Shown here: positions 9,352-20,257 of the stretch, piece after piece | Layout of the letters: each line of letters begins with the position of its first letter | Numbering within the stretch: the first letter of the stretch is position 1 | Origin: Caryophanales bacterium | GTDB lineage: Bacteria > Bacillota > Bacilli > Bacillales > Amphibacillaceae | DNA: 64,000 nt | Direction: 5' to 3' | Assembly (NCBI GenBank): GCA_026168805.1 | Contig: JAPFDS010000010.1 | Span: 62,001 to 126,000 of the forward strand | Notes under the pieces: generated by a model | What the model saw: the letters and a program-made list of their open reading frames with translations, nothing else | The model's database searches: none | Told to the model about the DNA's origin: nothing | Program-made: the position numbers and the translations under genes

Positions 9352-10494
9352 ATGGATAGTATATATATAGATCATGCAGCAACAACCCCCTTAGCAACGC
9401 GCGTCAATGAAGTCATGTATGAATACGGGAAAACAATCTATGGAAATCCTTCTAGTGTACATGCGTTTGGTCGGGAAGCTAGAAAATATATAGACGAAGC
9501 ACGCATGACGGTCGCGCATTCTTTGGGAGGGCAAGAATCAGAAGTGATCTTTACGAGTGGTGGAACAGAAGCCATTAATAGTGCGTTGATGGGTGTAGCA
9601 CTCGCACATAAAAAGGATGGAAAACATTTAATTACGTCCAATCAGGAGCATCAAGCCACGCTACATACGATGCGCTATTTAGAAACAAATGGATTTAAAG
9701 TAACGTACATCGAAACAGATGAAACAGGCTGTATAAATATAGAACAAATTAAACGAGCAATAACCGATGAAACGATTTTGGTGTCGATTATGATGGTGAA
9801 TAACGAAACAGGGGTCATTCAACCGATTGAAGAAATTGGAGCGATATGTGCGGAGAAAGAAATTTACTTTCATACGGATGCTGTACAAGCGTTCGGTCCG
9901 CTAGATATAAATGTGGATCAGCTACAGGTAGATCTATTAACAATTTCTGCTCATAAAGTGAACGGACCTAAAGGTGTGGGCGCATTATACGTACGTGAAG
10001 GGACACACATGCAATCCCTTCAATTTGGCGGTGAACAAGAACGTAAGAGAAGAGCAGGGACTGAAAATGTGATCGGAATTGTTGGATTTGCTGAAGCGGT
10101 AAAAGACATCCAGCAAAACCGAGTAAACGATCAAAACAACATTCAAGCATGTGCAGAAGCTTTTTTACATGCATTAACTAAACAAGACGTGAACTATACA
10201 ATCAATGGCGATCGTTCAAAGAGTGTACCTGGAATTATCAATCTAAGCTTCCCGGGTACACATGTAGAATCGATGCTAATGAATCTTGATATCGAACGCA
10301 TTGCTGCCTCCAGTGGGAGCGCATGTACAGCTGGAACGGTAGAGCCCTCTCATGTTCTGCAAGCAATGTTCGGAGAAAGTAGTGAAGAGATTACCAACTC
10401 GATTCGCTTCAGTTTTGGGAAAGAAAATACACCGGAAGAAATGGAAGAAGCGGCGAAACGAATTGCAGCGATCGTACAAAGAATACAGGCATAA
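9352..10494 (+). CDS. iscS: Cysteine desulfurase, tRNA thiolation type
   Basis: A PLP-dependent class V aminotransferase-fold enzyme (380 aa) that moves sulfur from cysteine to a persulfide. The PLP lysine lies in SAHKVNGPKGVGALY, and the catalytic Cys in SSGSACTAGTVEPSHV. The short distance and co-direction with mnmA indicate that it supplies sulfur for 2-thiouridine at tRNA position 34, as YrvO does in B. subtilis. The start ATG 9352 has GAAGGAGG upstream. The cymR gene usually preceding it in B. subtilis is absent here. Confidence 0.95.
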   Translation: MDSIYIDHAATTPLATRVNEVMYEYGKTIYGNPSSVHAFGREARKYIDEARMTVAHSLGGQESEVIFTSGGTEAINSALMGVALAHKKDGKHLITSNQEHQATLHTMRYLETNGFKVTYIETDETGCINIEQIKRAITDETILVSIMMVNNETGVIQPIEEIGAICAEKEIYFHTDAVQAFGPLDINVDQLQVDLLTISAHKVNGPKGVGALYVREGTHMQSLQFGGEQERKRRAGTENVIGIVGFAEAVKDIQQNRVNDQNNIQACAEAFLHALTKQDVNYTINGDRSKSVPGIINLSFPGTHVESMLMNLDIERIAASSGSACTAGTVEPSHVLQAMFGESSEEITNSIRFSFGKENTPEEMEEAAKRIAAIVQRIQA

Positions 10495-10504
10495 AGGTGG
10501 TTGA

Positions 10505-11614
<1,110 letters not shown>

Positions 11615-11632
11615 GAGAAAGCAGGGAAACTA

Positions 11633-12292
11633 GTGAACCAACAAAAAGCAATCGAACTGATGCAACAACGAAAATTTGAAGAAGCTGCACAATTATTTAA
11701 TGACTATATCGAAGAACATCCAAAAGACCCAGTTGGCTATGTAAACTTTGGAAATTTACTCATGCATACAGGGGACTTTGATCGAGCGGTTGTCTTTTAT
11801 GAGCGGGCGATTGAACTAGATGCAAAAACAGGAACAGCTTATTATGGTATTGGAAATATATTGTTTGAACAAGAGAAATACAAAGAAGCACAGTTTTATT
11901 ATCAAAATGCTCTTAAACATGGGTTAGATGTAAGTGACGTGCATTTTATGCTTGGATTGTCCTTGCAGAATCAAGAACAGCACACATTAGCGCTACCTTA
12001 TTTACTTCGAGCGGTCGAATTAGAGCCGGACGAGGAAAAAGAATTCCAATATGGACTCGCGCTCGCACATGAAGAATTACTAGACGAGGCAAAAAAGATG
12101 TTTGATCAAGTACTCGAGCGGAACAAAAGACATAGCGATGCGCATTATAACTTAGGTGTCATCGCTCTGTACCATCAAGACACAAAAACAAGTATGTATC
12201 ATTTTGAAGAAGCACTCGCGTACCAGCCGGATCACGTATTAGCAGCCAATGGTAAAAAACAGCTACAGTCTTTGATAGACGGAGAAGAGTAA
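11633..12292 (+). CDS. Tetratricopeptide-repeat protein (YrrB-like)
   Basis: A 219-aa protein built almost wholly of TPR units (for example AYYGIGNILFEQEKYKEA and AHYNLGVIALYHQD), about six repeats. It has no signal peptide or membrane segment, so it should be cytoplasmic and bind other proteins. It lies between mnmA and recD2, as yrrB does in B. subtilis. Start is GTG 11633. The binding partner is unknown. Confidence 0.88.
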   Translation: MNQQKAIELMQQRKFEEAAQLFNDYIEEHPKDPVGYVNFGNLLMHTGDFDRAVVFYERAIELDAKTGTAYYGIGNILFEQEKYKEAQFYYQNALKHGLDVSDVHFMLGLSLQNQEQHTLALPYLLRAVELEPDEEKEFQYGLALAHEELLDEAKKMFDQVLERNKRHSDAHYNLGVIALYHQDTKTSMYHFEEALAYQPDHVLAANGKKQLQSLIDGEE

Positions 12293-12321
12293 CGGATAGA
12301 TTGTAGTGAAGGATGATAGAC

Positions 12322-14652
12322 ATGAATGAGCAAGAATATATGAATGAACCCGAAAGTTTGTATATTGAAGGCGAACTCCTGCACATGATTTTTTTCAATG
12401 AGCAGGAGCATTTTGCTATTGTAAAAATTGATATAACGGACCTGACAGAAGACTATGATGAAGATACGATTGTTATTAAAGGGCATTTTCCACCATTGCA
12501 AGACGGAACCACCTACCGATTTTTCGGTACATTTGAACAGCATGCATCGTACGGAAAACAATATAAAGTTACTTCTTATGAAACAGTTATGCCTGATACA
12601 GAAGAGGGTGTTGTAGCATATTTATCCAGTGATTTATTTTATGGAATTGGGGAAAAAACAGCATCTCGCATTATCGATCATTTAGGAGTGCATGCCATTT
12701 CGAGAATTTTGAATGATCCTTCCATTGTTCAAACGATCCCGAAGATCAGTAAACAAGTAGAAGAAACGCTTGTACAGACGCTACAAGAAAATCAAGGGTT
12801 TGAACATGTTGTCGTATTTTTAGCAAAATATCAGATTGGGTTAAAGTTAGCGCAAAAAATGTATGAGTTATATAAAGATGAAACGATTGACCAATTAATG
12901 GAGGACCCGTATCAATTTGTTTATGAAGTGGACATGTTTGGGTTTCAGACCGCAGATAAAATCGCTCGTCAAAATGGATTGGAATTGAACCATCCAAACC
13001 GGATTGGAGCGGGAAGTATTTATATATTGCAACAATATGTGCAAAATGGACATGTGTATACACCATTAGATCTGCTCATTCGTGACGTGCACCAATTACT
13101 CGGTTTTCATGCAATTAATGTAGAGGAAATTGAACGCAGTATTCAGCAACTCCACGACGATGAACGGGTGATTGTAGAAGATGAACGTGTGTATTCACGT
13201 ACATTGTTTTATGCCGAACATGGTTTTGTTTCACAAATTGAAAGAATTCAAGAAACAGATGTAGAAATAGAGACTCCTTTGGCACAAATGTTACAGGTCA
13301 TTGGAGAAGTGGAAGAAGACGAAGTGATTAGTTATGGAAAAGAACAATTTGATGCGATTAATGAAGCCTTACATAATAAATTAATGATTTTAACCGGTGG
13401 ACCAGGAACAGGGAAAACGACTGTCATTAAAGGAATTTTGCACGCCTATGCTTCGATTCATGATGTGGAATATGATATTGACCATTATGAAACAAAAAGT
13501 GAATATCCGTTTATTTTAACAGCACCTACTGGTCGTGCGGCGAAACGACTGGAAGAATCAACGAACATTCCGGCAGTAACGATCCACCGGCTGCTTGGAT
13601 GGGACGGCAATGATCAATTTGAAAAGAATCAATTTAATCCACTAGATGGAAAGTTTATTATTGTCGATGAATTTTCGATGGTGGATATGTGGTTAGCCCA
13701 TCAATTGTTTAAAGCGATTCCTGATGAAATGCAAATACTACTGGTAGGGGATGAGGACCAATTGCCCTCGGTAGGTCCTGGGCAAGTGTTGGCTGATTTA
13801 ATTGCCAGCCAAGCCGTTCCCTATACAACACTACAAGAAGTATATCGTCAAAAAGAAGGCTCTAAAATCATTCAATTAGCCCACCATATTAAAAACGATA
13901 CATGTACATTGGAGACTCTACAAAATGCATCTGACTTTAGCTTTATTGACTGTAGAGTGCATCAAGTATTTGACGTCATTACGAAAATCTATGCTTCCGC
14001 AAAAAATAAAGGCATCGATCAACGAGATATCCAACTACTCGCACCAATGTATCGTTCAGCTGCTGGAATAAACGCTTTAAATGAACATATTCAACAATTG
14101 ATTAATCCACCAGAACAAGGGAAGCGGGAAGTAAACTTTAAAGATATCACCTTTCGGGTTGGGGACAAAGTCATTCAACTGGTGAATCAGCCAGAAGAAG
14201 GGGTTTCCAATGGAGATATTGGTGAAATCGTGTCGATCTTTAAAGCAAATGAAAATGTGGATCAAGTCGAACAAATTGTCGTGTTGTTTGATGATAAAGA
14301 AGTGGTCTATCAACGAAGTGACTATATAAATATAAGCCATGCATATTGTGTGTCGATCCATAAATCTCAAGGGAGCGAATTTCCAATTGTTTTACTGCCA
14401 GTATTCCATGCATATCATCGAATGCTAAGGAAAAACTTATTGTATACAGCGATTACCCGAACACAAAGCTCGCTTATTATTTGTGGAGAAAGAGATTCAT
14501 TTTTAAAAGGTGTCCAAACGTTAGATACGAAACAGCGATTTACATATTTAATTGAACGATTGCAACAGCTATCTGATGAAGGTGGTCAAACAGGCATGTT
14601 AGAAATGGAAGTTGAAGAGGATTCGTTATCGCCCTATGATTTTATGGAGTAA
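12322..14652 (+). CDS. recD2: ATP-dependent DNA helicase RecD2
   Basis: A 776-aa SF1B 5'–3' helicase not associated with RecBC, involved in mismatch and replication repair. An N-terminal OB-like extension is followed by helix-hairpin-helix segments (about 80–200). The motor has Walker A GGPGTGKTTV, motif II VDEFSMVD, motif III GDEDQLPSVGPG and the C-terminal SIHKSQGSEFP and TAITR motifs. I chose ATG 12322 because GAAGG lies 9 bases upstream; the ATG at 12313 would sit directly on that site. Confidence 0.95.
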   Translation: MNEQEYMNEPESLYIEGELLHMIFFNEQEHFAIVKIDITDLTEDYDEDTIVIKGHFPPLQDGTTYRFFGTFEQHASYGKQYKVTSYETVMPDTEEGVVAYLSSDLFYGIGEKTASRIIDHLGVHAISRILNDPSIVQTIPKISKQVEETLVQTLQENQGFEHVVVFLAKYQIGLKLAQKMYELYKDETIDQLMEDPYQFVYEVDMFGFQTADKIARQNGLELNHPNRIGAGSIYILQQYVQNGHVYTPLDLLIRDVHQLLGFHAINVEEIERSIQQLHDDERVIVEDERVYSRTLFYAEHGFVSQIERIQETDVEIETPLAQMLQVIGEVEEDEVISYGKEQFDAINEALHNKLMILTGGPGTGKTTVIKGILHAYASIHDVEYDIDHYETKSEYPFILTAPTGRAAKRLEESTNIPAVTIHRLLGWDGNDQFEKNQFNPLDGKFIIVDEFSMVDMWLAHQLFKAIPDEMQILLVGDEDQLPSVGPGQVLADLIASQAVPYTTLQEVYRQKEGSKIIQLAHHIKNDTCTLETLQNASDFSFIDCRVHQVFDVITKIYASAKNKGIDQRDIQLLAPMYRSAAGINALNEHIQQLINPPEQGKREVNFKDITFRVGDKVIQLVNQPEEGVSNGDIGEIVSIFKANENVDQVEQIVVLFDDKEVVYQRSDYINISHAYCVSIHKSQGSEFPIVLLPVFHAYHRMLRKNLLYTAITRTQSSLIICGERDSFLKGVQTLDTKQRFTYLIERLQQLSDEGGQTGMLEMEVEEDSLSPYDFME

Positions 14653-14788
14653 AATGTGCTGTGCCATGTATATGGTTGTTTATTGTGTATGTTTTTCTAG
14701 ATGATGGAAACGATAATTTGTATGAAACGTCTTATAATCTAATCGAACAGTATCCTTCCGTATTGTTCATATGTTGAGGAGACTACAC

Positions 14789-15847
14789 ATGAAAAACATC
14801 ACACTTCAACAACTTATACGTTGGATGTTGATAGGACTTATCCTATTTTTACTCATTGTTCTATTTCCCTATTATAAAGGTCTATTTACATTTATGGGGA
14901 GTGTTCTTCTACCATTTATTATTGCGAGTTTTATTGCCTATATTTTACATCCGCTCGTTGAATGGATTTATCATCAGCGGATTCATAAAGCAATAGCAAT
15001 TTTATTAATCTATGTCCTTTTCTTGAGTAGCACATCTTACGGGATTTATTTATTATATCCGCGCGTGCTCGAACAGCTCAATGAATTGCATGATCAGTTG
15101 CCAACGTACATTCATATGTATGAACAATTTATGCAAGACATTGATGACTCGGCAGCATCCTTTCCAGAACCGATTCATTCATCCATTGATCAACTCGTGA
15201 TGAAAATAGAGCGAAGTGTAGAACAATCCATCGAGCGAACCATTGGAGGATTAACAAAGCTCTTTGACTTTGTATTTATTTTAATGCTCATCCCTGTACT
15301 TGTTTTTTATTATTTAAAAGATTTTACCGATATTAAAATCTTCATGCGACAAATGATTCCAGGGAAACATCGAAAAATGATCAAAGGGCTCGTTGAAACG
15401 ATTGATGATCGATTTGGAAAATATATACGGGGACAATTTCTCGTCAGTGCATTCATTACCATTGCTTCGTTGATCGCCTATAAATGGATAGGAATAGATT
15501 TTGCATTGTTGTTAGCAATCGTTATGGGCATCGCTAATTTCATTCCATATTTCGGCCCAATTATTGGCGCAGTACCGGCGATTGTCATCACGTTAACGAC
15601 ATCTGTCCAACTGGTTTGGTTGGTGATTGGTAGTATTGTCGTCATTCAATTGTTGGAAAATAATTTGTTATCGCCATATATTCTTGGCAAAAGCGTCCGA
15701 CTGCATCCTATCGTTATCATATTTGCGCTCGTCGTCGGAAGTAAATTATTTGGGATTATTGGAATGATGCTAGCTGTCCCATTATTATCGATTATTGTAG
15801 CATGTGTGCATTACACAAAAACGTTCCTAAAACCAGTCAAAAATTGA
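14789..15847 (+). CDS. AI-2E family transporter (YrrI-like membrane protein)
   Basis: A 352-aa polytopic membrane protein of the AI-2E/PerM family (PF01594). It has paired N-terminal membrane segments (about 10–65), an extracytoplasmic helical region with few hydrophobic stretches (about 85–155) and a C-terminal set of membrane helices with the family segment GIANFIPYFGPIIGAVPA. The substrate cannot be assigned; members include Na+/H+ antiporters as well as proteins linked to AI-2. Start ATG 14789 has GAGGAG seven bases upstream. Its stop codon directly abuts the first copy of the 115-bp repeat. Confidence 0.88.
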   Translation: MKNITLQQLIRWMLIGLILFLLIVLFPYYKGLFTFMGSVLLPFIIASFIAYILHPLVEWIYHQRIHKAIAILLIYVLFLSSTSYGIYLLYPRVLEQLNELHDQLPTYIHMYEQFMQDIDDSAASFPEPIHSSIDQLVMKIERSVEQSIERTIGGLTKLFDFVFILMLIPVLVFYYLKDFTDIKIFMRQMIPGKHRKMIKGLVETIDDRFGKYIRGQFLVSAFITIASLIAYKWIGIDFALLLAIVMGIANFIPYFGPIIGAVPAIVITLTTSVQLVWLVIGSIVVIQLLENNLLSPYILGKSVRLHPIVIIFALVVGSKLFGIIGMMLAVPLLSIIVACVHYTKTFLKPVKN

Positions 15848-15962
15848 GTGAATTTCATAATTACCAAAACTAGCTATGTCAGTACAACATGTAGTTTCAA
15901 AAGGTTCAACGAAACTACATGTAGAAGTCGCATTAGCATAAAATACGTATTATGAAATTCAT
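15848..15962. repeat. 115-bp palindromic intergenic repeat, copy 1
   Basis: Inverted ends GTGAATTTCATAAT (15848–15861) and ATTATGAAATTCAT (15949–15962) enclose a perfect 12-bp hairpin ACATGTAGTTTC (15887–15898) / GAAACTACATGT (15911–15922). The same architecture recurs at 56649–56762 and 56805–56918. AAATTGA flanks it at 15841–15847 and 15964–15970. The element begins right after the preceding stop codon and ends five bases before the alaS -35 box. Confidence 0.85.
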
Positions 15963-15966
15963 TAAA

Positions 15967-15995
15967 TTGACAGGATGGAAAGGATTGCCTATAAT
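15967..15995 (+). promoter_or_regulatory. alaS promoter, full consensus
   Basis: TTGACA (15967–15972), 17-bp spacer, TATAAT (15990–15995): a perfect sigma-A consensus. It lies immediately after repeat copy 1. Confidence 0.85.
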
Positions 15996-16002
15996 AGCGC
16001 TA

Positions 16003-16262
16003 TAATATGACGTACAAATAGATAGATGAACACGATGATAGTGCCAAGTACATAGATGTGACTTTACAGAGAGGAACTTTCGAGAGGGCTGAAAGAAGTT
16101 CCAATACTCAGGTCTATGGAAGCTCCACTAGAGTGCGACGAAACCTCGCCGGTTTTATACCGTTAGCATACACAAGTGATGGCGTTTGTAATACGCCATA
16201 ATAAGGGTGGTACCACGAAATGGATCTCGTCCCTGCATATGCAGCGGAGGAGTTTTTTTATT
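16003..16262 (+). promoter_or_regulatory. T-box riboswitch leader of alaS
   Basis: The conserved T-box AGGGTGGTACCACG occurs at 16204–16217, followed by a GC-rich stem (about 16226–16252) and a run of T ending near 16259. The leader length of about 260 nt before alaS is typical of tRNA-sensing leaders. It should respond to uncharged tRNA-Ala, inferred from the gene it controls. Confidence 0.9.
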
Positions 16263-16297
16263 TTCGAGTGTTTTAACTATTGAATGGAGGAAATGAC

Positions 16298-18943
16298 ATG
16301 ACACAATGGTCTTCAGCACGTATACGACAATTATTTCTAGATTATTTTAAGGAACAAGGACACCGGGTCGAACCGAGTGCTTCACTCGTTCCAGTAGAAG
16401 ATCCATCATTACTTTGGATCAATAGTGGGGTAGCGACGTTAAAAAAGTATTTTGATGGTTCAGTTGTTCCTGACAATCCAAAAATTGTGAACGCGCAAAA
16501 AGCGATTCGAACAAATGATATTGAAAATGTAGGATTTACGGCAAGGCACCACACATTTTTTGAAATGCTTGGAAACTTTTCTATCGGGGATTATTTCAAA
16601 AAAGAAGCGATTGAATATGCGTGGGAATTTTTAACAAGTGACAAATGGTTAGGGTTAGACGCCGACCGTTTATATGTAACAGTGCATCCAGAAGATGATG
16701 AGGCGTATGATTTATGGATCGACCATATGCAATTGCCGAAAGATCATCTCATTCGCCTCGAAGAAAATTTCTGGGATATTGGCGAAGGACCAAGTGGACC
16801 GAATACAGAAATATTTTATGACCGTGGTCCATCCTTTGGTGATGATCCAAGGAATCCTGAGCTGTATCCAGGTGGAGAAAATGAACGTTATTTAGAAATA
16901 TGGAACCTTGTGTTTTCACAATTTAACCATAATCCAGATGACACATATACACCACTGCCAAATAAAAATATAGATACAGGCATGGGTCTGGAGCGCATGG
17001 CTTCGATTATGCAAGATGTTGAGAATAACTTTGAAACGGATGGATTTATGCCACTGATCAAAGCTACAGAAAAGTTAGGTAATATACCTTATGGTAAAAC
17101 GGACGAAGGGGATACTGCATATAAAGTAATCTCAGACCATATTCGTACAGTATCGTTCGCGGTAGGAGACGGAGCACTTCCGTCGAATGAAGGACGAGGA
17201 TATGTACTCAGACGTCTCATTCGTCGTGCAGTCCGGTTCGCGACAAACCTTGGAATTAATGAGCCGTTTATGTATAAATTGGTTCCGGTTGTCGGAGAAA
17301 TTATGAAAGAATCGTATCCAGAAGTACAAGCGAGAGAAGAAAATATCGCACGCATTGTTCGTGTCGAAGAAGAGCGCTTCCATGAAACATTAGATGATGG
17401 TCTACGTATTTTGCAATCGATTATCGAAAAAGAAGAAGCGAAAGGAAGTACTGTATTTCCTGGGGAAGAAGTCTTTACACTCTATGACACGTACGGATTT
17501 CCAAAAGAACTCACAGAGGAATATGTAGCTGAACATGGATTTACCATTGATGTGCAAGGTTTTGAAAAAGAAATGGACAAGCAACGTACGCGTGCACGGG
17601 AAGCTCGTAAAAAGACGGATTCGATGCATGTTCAAACAACGGTATTACAAGATGTCACGATTGACAGCACATTTGTTGGCTACGACCAAACAGAAGTAGA
17701 TACAGTTGTTACCCATATGATTAAAGAAGATGCACTTGTTTCTAAGTTGTCTGCAGGTGAAGAAGGAATTATTTTCCTCCAAGAAACGCCTTTTTACGCA
17801 GAAAGCGGAGGACAAGTTGCTGATACGGGATATATCACTTCCAAGGATGGTCTGAAAGTTCGCGTCAAAGACGTTCAAAAAGCTCCCCAAGGCCAGCATA
17901 TGCATAAAGTTATTATTGAAGAAGGCACATTGGAACAACAGATGTCTGTTCACGCATGTATTGAAAGTGAACTTCGTAAAGGAATCGTAAAAAATCACAC
18001 CGCAACACATTTACTGCATCAAGCACTAAAAGATGTATTAGGCGATCACGTCAATCAAGCAGGTTCACTTGTCGAGTACAATCGCTTGCGCTTTGACTTC
18101 ACACACTTTGAAGCGGTGACAAAAGAAGAATTAGAAGCGATCGAACAAAACGTAAACGAACATATTTGGAAGTCAATCTCGCTTGTGATCGAAAACAAAT
18201 CTCTCGAAGAAGCAAAAGACATGGGAGCGATGGCTCTTTTCGGTGAAAAATATGGGGACGTCGTGCGCGTCGTTCAAATCGGTTCCTATAGCATTGAATT
18301 ATGTGGAGGATGCCACGTCGTAAATACGTCAGAAATTGGACTGTTTTCAATTGTTTCTGAAACAGGAATTGGTGCAGGTACGAGAAGAATTGAAGCTGTA
18401 TCAGGTAAAGATGCGTATATGGCACTGCACGAAAAAGTACAAACACTCGAACGCGTGGCCTCTATTTTAAAAGCACAGCCAAGTGAAGCGCCAGCCCGTG
18501 CAGAACAACTGTTAACAGATATAAATACTGCCCAAAAAGAAAATGAATCACTCACAAGCAAATTGGCTCACATTGAAGCAAGCTCATTAACAGATGAAGT
18601 CCAAACCGTCGAAGGCATCACATTACTAGCAACAGAAGTGCAAGCGAAGGATATGGGACAACTGCGAAATATGTTTGATGAAATGAAAGAACAAGTTGAA
18701 GATGCGATCATTGTCTTAGTTGCACAAAACGATGGAAAAGTACAAATAGTCGCTGGTGTAGCCAAACCACTTGTTCAAAAAGGATTTCATGCCGGAAAGT
18801 TAATCAAAGAAATGGCTACTATTTGTGGCGGTGGCGGTGGCGGTCGTCCAGATATGGCTCAAGCCGGAGGGAAAGATCCATCTAAAATTTCTGAAGCATT
18901 AGCGTATCCAGCAACATATATTAAGAATACTTTAAACGAATAA
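16298..18943 (+). CDS. alaS: Alanyl-tRNA synthetase
   Basis: Class II synthetase of 881 aa with the standard bacterial layout. The catalytic domain starts [13 protein letters not shown]; the tRNA-recognition region follows, then an editing domain with the zinc-binding [11 protein letters not shown] and CGGCHV segments. A C-terminal C-Ala/DHHA1 domain ends in a Gly-rich [16 protein letters not shown] segment. The start was set to ATG 16298, preceded by GGAGG; the ATG at 16280 precedes that site. The gene is expressed from the T-box leader upstream. Confidence 0.98.
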   Translation: MTQWSSARIRQLFLDYFKEQGHRVEPSASLVPVEDPSLLWINSGVATLKKYFDGSVVPDNPKIVNAQKAIRTNDIENVGFTARHHTFFEMLGNFSIGDYFKKEAIEYAWEFLTSDKWLGLDADRLYVTVHPEDDEAYDLWIDHMQLPKDHLIRLEENFWDIGEGPSGPNTEIFYDRGPSFGDDPRNPELYPGGENERYLEIWNLVFSQFNHNPDDTYTPLPNKNIDTGMGLERMASIMQDVENNFETDGFMPLIKATEKLGNIPYGKTDEGDTAYKVISDHIRTVSFAVGDGALPSNEGRGYVLRRLIRRAVRFATNLGINEPFMYKLVPVVGEIMKESYPEVQAREENIARIVRVEEERFHETLDDGLRILQSIIEKEEAKGSTVFPGEEVFTLYDTYGFPKELTEEYVAEHGFTIDVQGFEKEMDKQRTRAREARKKTDSMHVQTTVLQDVTIDSTFVGYDQTEVDTVVTHMIKEDALVSKLSAGEEGIIFLQETPFYAESGGQVADTGYITSKDGLKVRVKDVQKAPQGQHMHKVIIEEGTLEQQMSVHACIESELRKGIVKNHTATHLLHQALKDVLGDHVNQAGSLVEYNRLRFDFTHFEAVTKEELEAIEQNVNEHIWKSISLVIENKSLEEAKDMGAMALFGEKYGDVVRVVQIGSYSIELCGGCHVVNTSEIGLFSIVSETGIGAGTRRIEAVSGKDAYMALHEKVQTLERVASILKAQPSEAPARAEQLLTDINTAQKENESLTSKLAHIEASSLTDEVQTVEGITLLATEVQAKDMGQLRNMFDEMKEQVEDAIIVLVAQNDGKVQIVAGVAKPLVQKGFHAGKLIKEMATICGGGGGGRPDMAQAGGKDPSKISEALAYPATYIKNTLNE

Positions 18944-19033
18944 AATAGACTCTATACATGTACAATTAACCCTATACCATGTATACTTGACTTACGTATT
19001 TTGTTAGGAAATAAATGACAAAGAGGTGTCACT

Positions 19034-19300
19034 ATGAGTTCCATTGATAGAACGATGAAATTTAACTTTTCCGAAGAGCCGTTTGATCATGATACAAAAG
19101 AGGTTTTGTTCACTGTTCATGACGCTTTAAAAGAAAAAGGATACAATCCGATTAACCAAATTGTCGGTTATTTACTTTCAGGTGACCCTGCATATATACC
19201 GAGATATAAAGATGCACGAAATTTAATTCGGAAAATTGAACGTGATGAAGTGATAGAAGAGCTCGTGCGTTATTACTTAAAACAACAAAGGAACCAGTAA
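19034..19300 (+). CDS. IreB-family regulatory phosphoprotein (UPF0297, YrzL)
   Basis: A short 88-aa cytoplasmic protein with the conserved segments [24 protein letters not shown] and [12 protein letters not shown] of the IreB/UPF0297 family. In Enterococcus IreB is a substrate of the PASTA kinase IreK and affects cephalosporin resistance; the role in Bacillaceae is not established. It begins a tight operon with ruvX (adjacent stop and start) and a DUF1292 gene, the same order as in B. subtilis. Confidence 0.92.
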   Translation: MSSIDRTMKFNFSEEPFDHDTKEVLFTVHDALKEKGYNPINQIVGYLLSGDPAYIPRYKDARNLIRKIERDEVIEELVRYYLKQQRNQ

Positions 19301-19729
19301 ATGAAAATAGCAGGTTTAGATGTAGGTTCAAAGACGATTGGTTTTGCTGTCAGCGACCCATTTGGATGGACAGCTCAATCCATTACAACCGTACAGTGGA
19401 ATGAAAAAGATATTTATTCTGCCGATCAGTCCTTAAGAGAATTATTCAAGGAGCATCACATCGAAAAGGTTGTGATTGGATATCCTAAGAATATGGATGG
19501 AACAATTGGCGATCGAGGAATAAAATCCGAACAATACGCAAAGCATATTGAAAAACGCATGAAACTTCCTACTGTATTATGGGACGAGCGTCTATCTACA
19601 ATGGCAGCCGAACGAACACTTTTAGAAGCAGATATGAGCCGCAAGAAACGTGGGAAAATAATTGATCAAGTAGCCGCATCTATTATTTTACAAAGTTATT
19701 TAGATGCACAAACCAAAGGAGTGACGTAA
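19301..19729 (+). CDS. ruvX: RuvX/YqgF-type Holliday-junction resolvase / rRNA-processing nuclease
   Basis: A 142-aa RNase H-fold protein. The N-terminal GLDVGSKTIGFAVSD carries the first catalytic Asp. VVIGYPKNMDGTIG and DERLSTMAAER are the other family motifs, and a final DQVAASIILQSYL completes the active site. The family is described both as a putative Holliday-junction resolvase and as a nuclease needed for 16S/23S rRNA 5' maturation. It starts directly after the stop of the IreB-like gene. Confidence 0.95.
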   Translation: MKIAGLDVGSKTIGFAVSDPFGWTAQSITTVQWNEKDIYSADQSLRELFKEHHIEKVVIGYPKNMDGTIGDRGIKSEQYAKHIEKRMKLPTVLWDERLSTMAAERTLLEADMSRKKRGKIIDQVAASIILQSYLDAQTKGVT

Positions 19730-20020
19730 ATGGCAATCGAACCAAACGAAAGAATTATCATCCCTGATGAGGATGGAGAAGAGCATTTATTTGAAACTCT
19801 CTTTACATTCAATGTCGATGAAACAAATACTTCATATGTAGCAGTTGTTCCTATAGAACAAGCAGAAGACGAAGAAGTAGAAGTATTCGCATTTCGTTAT
19901 GAAGAAAAAGGGAAAGAAGAAAATGACCTTGCACTATATCCCATTGAAACAGAAGAAGAGTGGAATATGGTCGAAGAAATGTTAAATACATTAGCTGAAA
20001 ATGAAGATACTTCCTTATAA
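19730..20020 (+). CDS. DUF1292 protein (YrzB-like)
   Basis: A 96-aa, very acidic cytoplasmic protein with the DUF1292 pattern (FETLFTFNVDETNTSYVAVVP, written here only as far as the family core; then EVFAFRYEEK). No enzymatic motif is visible and the function is unknown. It directly follows ruvX in the conserved three-gene operon and is followed by a terminator. Confidence 0.88.
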   Translation: MAIEPNERIIIPDEDGEEHLFETLFTFNVDETNTSYVAVVPIEQAEDEEVEVFAFRYEEKGKEENDLALYPIETEEEWNMVEEMLNTLAENEDTSL

Positions 20021-20062
20021 AATCGTATGCCAGCTACACCTTTCAAGCGAAAGATACATTGG

Positions 20063-20094
20063 AAAAGTTGATGTCCATACAGACATCGACTTTT
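20063..20094 (+). terminator. Terminator after the ireB-like–ruvX–DUF1292 operon
   Basis: Stem AAAAGTTGATGTC (20063–20075) / GACATCGACTTTT (20082–20094) with one G·U pair, a 6-nt loop and a T-rich tail. Confidence 0.85.
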
Positions 20095-20257
20095 TCTTTT
20101 GGCTAAAGATAGATTATCTCGTCAGATTTTAGTATAATGTAGCGGATAAAAGAATTCCATAGTCGACATTTTACGCTATGTCCCTTGTTCCTGTAGGCGC
20201 GGACATAGATTGATTTTAATCATTATAAAATGTACTCGGATGAAAGGAGGGGGTAAG

